DNA of 64,000 nt, from assembly GCA_016933045.1 (NCBI GenBank), contig JAFGBR010000013.1, forward strand, positions 1 through 64,000, read 5' to 3'. Positions 55,842 through 63,703 of the stretch are shown piece after piece. The stretch is from Marinilabiliaceae bacterium. Lineage in GTDB: Bacteria; Bacteroidota; Bacteroidia; Bacteroidales; Marinilabiliaceae. The notes beneath the pieces were generated by a model. That model was not told the DNA's origin, did no database searches, and saw only the letters and a program-made list of their open reading frames with translations. Numbering within the stretch: the stretch's first letter is position 1; each line of letters begins with the position of its first letter. The position numbers and the translations under genes are program-made.

Positions 55842-56852
55842 CTATATTTTTCTTTCATGTTTCAAAATATTTTTCAACACTGATTCGCTTACTTTAAAAA
55901 TGGTTCCATGCTTATGCCCTTCAGGAATAGTAATTTTATCATTGGCAGATTCAAAATTCTTAAAGTCATTTGTTTTCAACGCCCCATAAAACCGCTTCGA
56001 ATATGCATCGAAATAAATCAAATAGCCATCATCGACTTTTGCAACATTAGGGCCTTCACAGAACTCCCAGTCTGTTGGTGTAATAGGATCGGAAATATTT
56101 TCCCAAGGACCTTCGGGCGATTTTGAAAATGCCACTTTTAAATTTCGCATTGGTCGCGTATTATCTTTAAACACCAAGGCATAATCTTCACGTCCCCGCT
56201 TTACAATAGCACCGTCTATACAGCTAAAACCAGGTTCGAGGAATAGTTTTGTCGGCGAAAAAGTCTTAAAATCTTTTGTTGTAGTGTAATACTGACGATG
56301 ATTGTTCATTTCTTCCTCCTGCCCTTTTTCAAATTTATACGGTATGGTTGATGCCCATACGATAATGAACTTATCTCCAGCATCATCATAGAAGACTTCA
56401 GGAGCCCAAACATTTACGGTCGATGAATCTTCCATTACTTCAATCATGCGTGGCTCCAACCAATTAATTAAATCAATTGAACTGGCATAACCAAACCCTT
56501 TATCTCCACGCCAGCTCGATGTCCAAACCAAATGAAAAGTTCCATCTTCACCTTTAGCAATTGATGGATCACGCATTACCTTTTGAACGCCAACCGAAGG
56601 TTTTAGATAAATACTATCTAGTGCAGTCCAATGGTATCCATCATAACTATATAAGAATCTTAATCCTTCATCGGCAGGTTCATGAAAAGAGGTAAACAGG
56701 TAAACTTCTTTTTCTTGCTTTTGGCAGGCTGATAGTATAGTCAGTATCGTAACTAAAAGAAGAAACTGTTTTTTTACTATATATGACACACCCCTTAATC
56801 CCCTCTCTAGAGGGGAATGGTTACTGGTATATTTATATTTCGTTTTTTTCAA
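55842..56852 (-). CDS. GH43-like lipoprotein with repeat-derived N-terminus
   Basis: A five-bladed propeller of GH43 type: VMRDPSIAKGEDGTFHLVWT, GYASSIDLINWLEPRMIEVM, NVWAPEVFYDDAGDKFIIVW, CIDGAIVKRGREDYALVFKD and EFCEGPNVAKVDDGYLIYFD. The acidic residues in RDPS, IDGA and CEGP are at the positions used by GH43 as base, modulator and acid. The lipobox is LSAC. The ATG at 56852 makes residues 11-22 (NHSPLERGLRGV) a translation of a palindromic repeat. GTG at 56789 would give a normal lipoprotein signal (SYIVKKQFLLLVTILTILS), so the true start may be there. Confidence 0.85.
   Translation of the reverse strand: MKKTKYKYTSNHSPLERGLRGVSYIVKKQFLLLVTILTILSACQKQEKEVYLFTSFHEPADEGLRFLYSYDGYHWTALDSIYLKPSVGVQKVMRDPSIAKGEDGTFHLVWTSSWRGDKGFGYASSIDLINWLEPRMIEVMEDSSTVNVWAPEVFYDDAGDKFIIVWASTIPYKFEKGQEEEMNNHRQYYTTTKDFKTFSPTKLFLEPGFSCIDGAIVKRGREDYALVFKDNTRPMRNLKVAFSKSPEGPWENISDPITPTDWEFCEGPNVAKVDDGYLIYFDAYSKRFYGALKTNDFKNFESANDKITIPEGHKHGTIFKVSESVLKNILKHERKI
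56785..56826 (+). repeat. Dispersed palindromic repeat, copy 1
   Basis: CACACCCCTTAATCCCCTC then TCTAGAGGGGAATGG and GTTACTG. Arms CCCCTCT and AGAGGGG form the palindrome. Shares the core and the GTTACTGnTAT end with the 57336 copy and lies within the possible N-terminus of the GH43-like gene. Confidence 0.85.
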
Positions 56853-56892
56853 TATTCTATATTATTTAGTGTTATTCTCAAATACATTTTTC

Positions 56893-56925
56893 TTCCCCTC
56901 TTGAGAGGGGGCAGGGGGTGTGTTA
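56893..56925 (-). repeat. Dispersed palindromic repeat, copy 2 (inverted)
   Basis: On the minus strand it reads TAACACACCCCCTGCCCCC then TCTCAAGAGGGGAA. It lies 9 bp beyond the extended end of the DUF559 frame and faces copy 3. Confidence 0.85.
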
Positions 56926-56934
56926 TCTTCTTAC

Positions 56935-57312
56935 TTAAACTTCCCCTTCATAATTTAAAATATAATTCTCAATTTCTCGCAACACATTATCTATTGAATT
57001 ATACACCTATTGATCGTTAAATCTTAAGACTGTTATGCCTAATTCATTCAAATTTTGATCTTTTACCTCATCCTTTTCAAAAACCTCATCCAAAGTGTGT
57101 GAATATCCATCTAACTCTATGGCAAGCATTAAATCTTTGCAGAAAAAATCAACAATGTAATCTTTAATTGGTTTCTGCCTGTGAAAATCATACCCATACA
57201 TTTGTTTTCCTTTTAAATACCCCCAAAGAATTATCTCCGATTTTGTTGAGTTGTTTCTCAACTTTCTCGCCAATTCCTTTAGTTTAGGATTATATGGAAT
57301 TATTTTTTGCAT
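56935..57312 (-). pseudogene. DUF559 (Vsr-like) endonuclease gene split by an in-frame amber codon
   Basis: The frame starts at 57312 (MQKIIPYNPKLKELARKLRN) and shows the DUF559 core: TKSEIILWGYLKGKQMYGYD, FHRQKPIKDYIVDFFCKD, the catalytic-type LAIELDGYSH and LGITVLRFND. A TAG at 57007-57009 stops it at 101 residues, but the same frame continues VYNSIDNVLREIENYILNY to a TAA at 56935-56937, which is what the family has at its C-terminus. One base change would restore a 125-residue protein. Fold kinship is with very-short-patch-repair-type nucleases. It interrupts a carbohydrate operon and is enclosed by facing palindromic repeats. Confidence 0.85.
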
Positions 57313-57335
57313 GATTCTGTTTTGGCCACAAATTT

Positions 57336-57379
57336 ATCACACCCCCTACCCCCTCTCGAGAAGGGATGTGTTACTGATA
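57336..57379 (+). repeat. Dispersed palindromic repeat, copy 3
   Basis: ATCACACCCCCTACCCCC then TCTCGAGAAGGGATGTG and TTACTGATAT. It lies 23 bp upstream of the DUF559 start, with its CACACCCC end towards the gene, as copy 2 has on the other side. Confidence 0.85.
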
Positions 57380-57519
57380 TTTTTTTGAATTGTTATTACT
57401 AAATAATTGATTAACAACATTTGTATTTAAAAGGAACAAAAACATTCTCGCACCAGCTATGTGCACTCTCACCCAGCTCTGAATAATCGATATCTAAAGG
57501 AAAAACAAGTATTGAGTTT

Positions 57520-58914
57520 CTAAATTGTATCCAAAATCAATACCCAATCATTGCCATTTTCAATTTCACCCGGAGGATCAAATGATAAGACACCTGAGTT
57601 TTCAAAATCCCCTATCATGGTTATTTGGCCATCGCGAGGATTGAACCATGACGCTTTAATTTTGTTACCTTCTATTTTACCTCCTTGAATCTCCATATTT
57701 CGCCCATTATAGGTATATACAAAAGCATAATTATGACCTCTAGTAGCTACCTGATAATCATATTTTTCACCATTATCACCTGCTATAATTGTTTGATCAG
57801 GAACCCGATCGAAAAAAGGACGCGAAAGCATCAATTTTTTCAAATACATCATTTGTGAAGCTCCGGCATCATCTTTTGCAATTGACCAAAATCTCTTGGC
57901 ACCATAAGCAGGTTCGCCATCGCCATCTTTATAAAACTGCATTACAGAACTATGTCCGTAGGTATAACCAAAAGCTCCTGAAAATACCGACCAGTAACCA
58001 TATCGACGAACATCACAATCTTTCCAATAAGGCTGAAGCGTGTCATGTAATCCCTGCGGAATACCTTCGTATGAGGGCTCACCATCAATGGTTGGCTTCA
58101 ATGGATTAAGTTCTAAATCATGCTGTACGTATTTATAATTATCCTCACCAAAACACCATTCAGTATCGTCCTGATCGTAACGACGATGTCCACTTTGGAA
58201 CATGTTAAAATCTAACCATGATTCGTTTTGAAACCAAATTGAAGATGTGGTTCGGCCACGAGGATGGAATGTAATTAAATGAGATGTATCTGCTCGATTG
58301 ATATTTTCACCAATAGCTTTCCAAACTCGGATTGAATCTTCTCCCTTAATATCACCTCCATTTAACCAAATTATGTTTTGACGATTTTTATATCTGTTTG
58401 CAAGCCATTTACCATAAGCAGCTCCTTCAGCAACAGTAACGCCACCATTCTTTACATTTGATCCCCAAACCGGTACCAGTGCCATATAAAGACCTTTATT
58501 TGCTGCCATATCAACAATATAATCGACATGATCCCAATAATCATACGCAACCGAATCTTCAAAGGCCGATCCTTCTGTTATTAGTGGGTTTGAAACAGTC
58601 TTATTTATCAACGCAGAATCGCCATAAACATTTTTAGCACTCAAAGTATGAAGAACCATAATCTGAATAACGTTAAAGCCTTTTTCGACTCGATCGTTAA
58701 GATATTTTTCTGCATCTTCACGTGTAAGCTTAGTAAATAACAACCAACCGGTATCGCCCAGCCAGAAAAAAGGATCACCGTCTTCAGTTTCAATAAAACA
58801 ATTGTTTTCTGATATTTTTAAAAGAGGCATCGATTTTTTTTCAGGTACCTTGTTAGTACATGATGTAATCAACCCAAAAACTGCAGCAAATAAAAGTAAT
58901 TTCTTAAGACTCAT
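57520..58914 (-). CDS. GH140-family (DUF4038) apiosidase-like lipoprotein
   Basis: A 464-residue lipoprotein (lipobox ITSC). The DUF4038 TIM barrel has FFWLGDTGWLLFTKLTREDA, NDRVEKGFNVIQIMVLH, YDYWDHVDYIVDMAANKGLY and LVPVWGSN. Candidate catalytic pair: Asp188 in IIWLNGGD and Glu279 in PTIDGEPSYEGIP. The C-terminal PF12904-type beta domain runs from about 375 (PDQTIIAGDNGEKYDYQVAT, WFNPRDG). The characterised GH140 member BT1012 cleaves apiose links in rhamnogalacturonan II. Apiose specificity here is an inference; other DUF4038 proteins have unknown substrates. Confidence 0.82.
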   Translation of the reverse strand: MSLKKLLLFAAVFGLITSCTNKVPEKKSMPLLKISENNCFIETEDGDPFFWLGDTGWLLFTKLTREDAEKYLNDRVEKGFNVIQIMVLHTLSAKNVYGDSALINKTVSNPLITEGSAFEDSVAYDYWDHVDYIVDMAANKGLYMALVPVWGSNVKNGGVTVAEGAAYGKWLANRYKNRQNIIWLNGGDIKGEDSIRVWKAIGENINRADTSHLITFHPRGRTTSSIWFQNESWLDFNMFQSGHRRYDQDDTEWCFGEDNYKYVQHDLELNPLKPTIDGEPSYEGIPQGLHDTLQPYWKDCDVRRYGYWSVFSGAFGYTYGHSSVMQFYKDGDGEPAYGAKRFWSIAKDDAGASQMMYLKKLMLSRPFFDRVPDQTIIAGDNGEKYDYQVATRGHNYAFVYTYNGRNMEIQGGKIEGNKIKASWFNPRDGQITMIGDFENSGVLSFDPPGEIENGNDWVLILDTI

Positions 58915-58929
58915 TTCTTTAACCTTTTT

Positions 58930-61900
58930 CTATTTCTTTTTAAACCAAACAACTAATTCACCTTTTCCTTTTAAATCAATTCTTGATTGTTTTTGTGTAT
59001 TAAATTTTTCATTTCCAAAAGCAGTCGTTCCATCATGAGGATGAATAGCTGTTACTTGATAATTACCACTAATTCCCAACACTGGCACCGAAAGCTCATT
59101 CACATCTTTGCAATAAACAATACAATCACCTTTTTCATTTTTAAGCGTCCAATGCTTTTCTGAAGCTTTTTCATCGACCTGCATGGTTGACGCATTATCC
59201 AAAAACCCATCAGCCTCAACTTTAGGAATTGGAGCTAATGATCCTGAAGCCATGAAAACACCCCATTCTAATCCTCTATACTGGCTCTCGGAATAGATCA
59301 CAGCTTTAGAAGGATAATTTTTACGATAAATCCACACATCAGTGTACACCTGTTCAATGGAGCGTTTACCTGGTTTTATTTGTCGTGCATGCTGACGAGG
59401 AGCTAAATTAACACCTCCCTTAGGGGCATAAATTGTTCCATCTGGCCTAGAGCTCCAATAACGAATATCGATGATATCAACCACCTTTGAGCGAACTGGA
59501 TCGCTTAGAATTGCATCCTGAACATCTTTTGTTGTACTTAAAGCAATAAGTACATTTTTCCCATTCTCTTTTTCCCATTCGTCAATAACATCAAGCCAAA
59601 ATTGAACAAACTCAAATGGTCCGGTATACTCTTCACTGGTCGTTTGGATAACACTGATGTTATCTTTAAAATTATCTAAACACTGACGAATGTATTTACG
59701 ATGCAACTCTCGTCGCACAGGGTGTGAAATATCATAAAACCTGTCTGCAATAAAAATTCGTTTATCACCAGCAAATGGTGGTGGCTCAGGAAAATCAGTA
59801 CTGTTAATATTATTTACAGACCTCCATGGAGAATCAACCCAATGTGCACCTGCCTCAAGAATATTATGTTGAAAATAGTTTTGATGAATCAAAACCTTGC
59901 CATTTCTATCGCTCAAATCGGCAAATTCTTTTAAACGATTCCAGTACCAATTATTATATTTTGTTAAATCATATTTGCTCAATCCATCCCATGCAAGCTC
60001 TTTTCCCGACCGGGAGAAAGGCAATTCGTAAAATGGAGCCCAAACTTCGCCATTCATTCGCCGAATACGCTCATGGTCATCGCGCCTGCGGTCATACCAC
60101 AAGGCATAGTTTTGCTCAATACCAACAATATTATTCTGATTCATTTCACTAATTACCTCATTCAAATCATCAGTATACCCTTTACCAATCCGTCCCGGAA
60201 CAAAACGTGTAATAGCCATTGATGCACGGGCTAAACCCCTAGGTTTCAAATTTAAACTCCACCAGGGAACACCTCTACGCAAGCCTGTTATAACGACACC
60301 ATCTTTAACAAGCCAACCATTTTTTATTGCGGTTTTCTCAATTGTCTTTCCAATAACAGAAACATATTTTAATTTTATTTTTGAAACATCTGGCACTCCA
60401 TTATGTGTAATATCAATAGGGATTCTTTGAGGTGCTTCATTAATAAAATCAATTAACGTAGGCACCGGGTTTGGTTTCGAAAACCCTGCCACAATCTCAG
60501 CAGCCATTTCTACAGTTGGACTACTTGTTGCTTCCGACTCAACAAACATAACCGAATTTTGAGGTATCTTATCTTTTTCAATTCTATCGGCTAACTGAGC
60601 ATAAAACAAGCTACGTGGCTTTACATGGCTATTGGGTTCGTACCAATAACCATTTCCCTCAAATTGAGCCCACGCACCAAAAGCCCAGTTGTTAGCCGTT
60701 GGTGGCTCATAACATTGAATTAATGAAGCTGAACATTGCCAAAACATTGAATTAGCAGCCGTCCAACCTGCTCCATGCACTTCGTACATACGATTTCTAA
60801 AACTAAGTGCATTCCCATCAACATTTACAATATCGAATAACACACCCGAAACCCAACTATCTATCGCACCACTAAAACTATACGGCAAATGTGATTCACA
60901 TTGGACAAACGCATTGGGACCTGCAGCGCAAAAACCAGTGGAAAAATCATGATACCCAAACTCAGCGTATATTCGCTGGAACAAATTCTGTTGTCCTGAT
61001 GTAAAAAATGTATAGCGTCGCATACCACCAATCTCCGAAACAGGTTCTTTTGAGATACAATCTTCAACAGTAATGCGTGAAGTACTCTCATACGAAGCAA
61101 CAGCCGATCCTGCAAAGTTCTTAAACGTTACTTGTCTTACCCAACAATCGCGGGCATTTTCGAATGAAATAGCATTCCAACAATGTTCTTCATCTTTTAT
61201 ATTTTCTGAATTAAAAGATGATTGCAGTTGAATATTTTCAATTCCAACATGAAAAACTCTTGTATTCCATTGATAAGTTTGTAACGTACCACCACCAAAT
61301 TGTTTATCAAGAGCTGTTGTTAATGGGGCATCAATAGTTATTTTATTACCTTCAATAGAAATTATAGTTCTATCCCAAACAATATTACGTTCACCAGGTT
61401 TCCATCCTAACCAATCGGTTTCGCCTCCAAAGACTTTCATATCCAACTTATCAATCCACTCTTTTGTTGATGGCCGTGTGATAAATACTGTCATTCCAGT
61501 TTTTAATAATTTAGCATCTTCAACATTAAACGATGTGGAATTAACAGGGACATAATTGTTAGTAATATTGATTAATTGTTTGTCAACTTCAGGTTTACCG
61601 CCTTCAATTCTAAAAAGAGTTTCACGACTTAAACCATCAGCAATTATAACTGAAGGATTATTCTGCCAACCACTTCCTCTGATTACAACCCCCGATTTAG
61701 TTATATTAAAACGTCCGTTTACTTTATATATGCCTGGCTTTAATAATATTACTCCTTTAAAACCTTTATCATCAAATGGCAAACCCGAGACATAGTCAAT
61801 TGCTTTTTGAATAATAGTTGTAGCATCACCTTCTATTGGATAAACTACCACTTTAACAAGTACAAATGGAATTTGTGACTCAGAAGCTAAATATCCACAA

Positions 61901-62103
61901 TATGAGTAATCGGGAATTCTATCACCCAAAGAATCGATTCGATAAACCAGTTTCCCATCTTGACCAATTGAAACTGGAGGAGGAACAGGTTTTACTTTTG
62001 GAGCTGAATGAATAATGACAGGCATAACTAATACAATCAATAAAACAACCAAACTCAATAATAATTTATTATTACTTTGTAATATTTTTGTTGAGTTTTT
62101 CAT
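58930..62103 (-). CDS. Exported beta-helix DUF4955 protein with C-terminal DUF6298/TIM-barrel-like half
   Basis: A 1057-residue protein with an N-terminal membrane/signal segment (LLLSLVVLLIVLVMPVIIHS). Residues 75-560 form a pectate-lyase-like right-handed beta-helix: AIDYVSGLPFDDKGFKGVIL, LKPGIYKVNGRFNITKSGVV, NARDCWVRQVTFKNFAGSAV and DCISKEPVSEIGGMRRYTFF. Residues 620-1057 are a second unit (PRGLARASMAITRFVPGRIG, YALWYDRRRDDHERI, VIQTTSEEYTGPFEFVQFW, AVIYSESQYRGLEWGVF) that looks like a TIM barrel plus a C-terminal beta domain. Acidic EEY and SES segments could be catalytic. Family functions are unknown. It starts 16 bp-class spacing ahead of the GH140 gene. Confidence 0.8.
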   Translation of the reverse strand: MKNSTKILQSNNKLLLSLVVLLIVLVMPVIIHSAPKVKPVPPPVSIGQDGKLVYRIDSLGDRIPDYSYCGYLASESQIPFVLVKVVVYPIEGDATTIIQKAIDYVSGLPFDDKGFKGVILLKPGIYKVNGRFNITKSGVVIRGSGWQNNPSVIIADGLSRETLFRIEGGKPEVDKQLINITNNYVPVNSTSFNVEDAKLLKTGMTVFITRPSTKEWIDKLDMKVFGGETDWLGWKPGERNIVWDRTIISIEGNKITIDAPLTTALDKQFGGGTLQTYQWNTRVFHVGIENIQLQSSFNSENIKDEEHCWNAISFENARDCWVRQVTFKNFAGSAVASYESTSRITVEDCISKEPVSEIGGMRRYTFFTSGQQNLFQRIYAEFGYHDFSTGFCAAGPNAFVQCESHLPYSFSGAIDSWVSGVLFDIVNVDGNALSFRNRMYEVHGAGWTAANSMFWQCSASLIQCYEPPTANNWAFGAWAQFEGNGYWYEPNSHVKPRSLFYAQLADRIEKDKIPQNSVMFVESEATSSPTVEMAAEIVAGFSKPNPVPTLIDFINEAPQRIPIDITHNGVPDVSKIKLKYVSVIGKTIEKTAIKNGWLVKDGVVITGLRRGVPWWSLNLKPRGLARASMAITRFVPGRIGKGYTDDLNEVISEMNQNNIVGIEQNYALWYDRRRDDHERIRRMNGEVWAPFYELPFSRSGKELAWDGLSKYDLTKYNNWYWNRLKEFADLSDRNGKVLIHQNYFQHNILEAGAHWVDSPWRSVNNINSTDFPEPPPFAGDKRIFIADRFYDISHPVRRELHRKYIRQCLDNFKDNISVIQTTSEEYTGPFEFVQFWLDVIDEWEKENGKNVLIALSTTKDVQDAILSDPVRSKVVDIIDIRYWSSRPDGTIYAPKGGVNLAPRQHARQIKPGKRSIEQVYTDVWIYRKNYPSKAVIYSESQYRGLEWGVFMASGSLAPIPKVEADGFLDNASTMQVDEKASEKHWTLKNEKGDCIVYCKDVNELSVPVLGISGNYQVTAIHPHDGTTAFGNEKFNTQKQSRIDLKGKGELVVWFKKK

Positions 62104-62180
62104 TTTTTAAAGAATCTATGAGAACCGCTCTATTATTGACATGAGTTTAAAAAAGATTGATTTTATAAACCTAAAGATCC

Positions 62181-62834
62181 TTACTTTTCTTTTTTCAAAC
62201 GCTCATGCCATTCCTTGCTCAGTTTATTCAGATCATAGCCCTGCGCCGATAAATAGTTGTTTATACGCCCTTTATATTTTCCAAACCAGCCATGTTTTTC
62301 TTTCGATGAACCTCCATCTATTGCATGTTCTCGTGCTTCAGTAAGCCAAATCAATATTTGTTCTTTTTCTTCGGCTTTTAAAGCAGGTATCATGTCTTGA
62401 AAAGCGATATAAGTATTTGGACAAACATTATAGGTTAGTCCATCCTTTATTTGATCAATTTGTTCTTCGGAAACTAATATTTTGAGTGCAGATACGAATG
62501 CAAAATGATGATCGCGTATTTTTAGCTCCTGTTCCGCTTTTCGCAAGTCAATCTTTGCATCTCTCAATTCCTTGTTTTCAGCAAGTTCTTCTCTTATTTT
62601 TGCAACGTCGGCATTTCTTAAGTCTTCCTGTTCGCTTAAAAACCTATAATGCTCCATAACCAGGTCACGAACCCTTATTTTTAAAGTATCATTATCAAAT
62701 GCAATCACTTCAACTATTTTATCAGCACGCTCTGTAATAACACGGGTATATGCCTTTTCAGGTGATTCCTCATTTTGAGCAATAACAGGAGATAAAATAA
62801 TTGAAATTAAAATTGTTAGTAGTAGTTTGTTCAT
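62181..62834 (-). CDS. DUF3826 exported protein, second paralogue
   Basis: A 217-residue exported helical protein (signal MNKLLLTILISIILSPVIAQ). It follows the DUF3826 pattern: AYTRVITERADKIVEVIAFD, QIDQIKDGLTYNVCPNTYIA, FQDMIPALKAEEKEQILIWL, TEAREHAIDGGSSKE and the ending KGRINNYLSAQGYDLNKL. Compared with the 51719 copy, the central region has a longer Lys/Glu-rich coiled coil. Function unknown. A strong hairpin separates it from the FISUMP gene upstream. Confidence 0.82.
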   Translation of the reverse strand: MNKLLLTILISIILSPVIAQNEESPEKAYTRVITERADKIVEVIAFDNDTLKIRVRDLVMEHYRFLSEQEDLRNADVAKIREELAENKELRDAKIDLRKAEQELKIRDHHFAFVSALKILVSEEQIDQIKDGLTYNVCPNTYIAFQDMIPALKAEEKEQILIWLTEAREHAIDGGSSKEKHGWFGKYKGRINNYLSAQGYDLNKLSKEWHERLKKEK

Positions 62835-62847
62835 GATGAGAAAAATT

Positions 62848-62885
62848 AAAGTCTGATATTCAGAATTAATTGAATAGCAGACTTT
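62848..62885 (-). terminator. Long hairpin between FISUMP and DUF3826 genes
   Basis: AAAGTCTG (62848-62855) pairs with CAGACTTT (62878-62885), and inner TATTCA pairs with TGAATA. On the minus strand TTTAATTTTTC follows. Probably a terminator or attenuator inside the locus. Confidence 0.7.
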
Positions 62886-62897
62886 GATTTGTTTTAA

Positions 62898-63665
62898 TTA
62901 ATCTTTAATACATCTGACTGAATAACCTCGAGTCACATCGTATCCTTGTACATAATATTTTAGTTCCCATTCATATCTATTAAAAGAGTAACTGATTCCA
63001 TGTCCTCTATTATTTTTACAATCATACCCCCAATAAGGACAATTGAAAGTAACAGGATGATAAAACACTTCAGGGGTCCAAAAATGACCAAAACTACCTA
63101 AATCCATAAATCTTCCATCACTCAAACGACATCCGGCAGGCAATACCCTCAAATGATAATAATCATCACCATTAGCATTATCATCCCATCCAAATGTTGA
63201 TTTTAATGCGACTGCTGCACTATCTATATATAAGCTATCCTGATTAATAAAATTGTTCAATTTTGTCCAATCACTCCGGGTTGGCACATGCCAACCTTCC
63301 GGACAAATACTATCGGTTTTAACTGCATTCCAATTATATAATCGACCGTAGCTTTCAGAAATGCCAGGATCATTGTTATAATCACAATAAGCTCCTTCCA
63401 GAGTGTCTTCTGCCCATTTTGTATTATCGGTAACACGAGGTATATCTGATCCATCAATGTATTTTGTAACCATAAGGTTCTGAGCCATCCATGTTTGAGT
63501 ACCAATCACTATAGTATCATAAGTGTTTCCATCAATATCAGAAATAGTACCTCCTGAGTATTCATATCCATCGCTAAAAGGCTTTTCATTTTCCTTCTCG
63601 CATCCAAAATATGATACAGAAGTTATTAATAACAAAACCAGATAGTAAAAATTCTTGATTTTCAT
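62898..63665 (-). CDS. FISUMP-domain lipoprotein
   Basis: A 255-residue lipoprotein (lipobox YFGC). The Fibrobacter succinogenes major paralogous domain is clear: DIDGNTYDTIVIGTQTWMAQ, NLMVTKYIDGSDIPRV, AYCDYNNDPGISESYGRLYN, CPEGWHVPTRSDWTKL, and the ending GYSVRCIKD. The domain is common in surface lipoproteins of Bacteroidota and Fibrobacteres with unknown role, possibly carbohydrate or cell-surface attachment. It lies just downstream of the pectate-lyase-like gene. Confidence 0.9.
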   Translation of the reverse strand: MKIKNFYYLVLLLITSVSYFGCEKENEKPFSDGYEYSGGTISDIDGNTYDTIVIGTQTWMAQNLMVTKYIDGSDIPRVTDNTKWAEDTLEGAYCDYNNDPGISESYGRLYNWNAVKTDSICPEGWHVPTRSDWTKLNNFINQDSLYIDSAAVALKSTFGWDDNANGDDYYHLRVLPAGCRLSDGRFMDLGSFGHFWTPEVFYHPVTFNCPYWGYDCKNNRGHGISYSFNRYEWELKYYVQGYDVTRGYSVRCIKD

Positions 63666-63703
63666 TTTGCTTTATTTTTGGATTAATTCATAAAACTTAT
63701 TAT

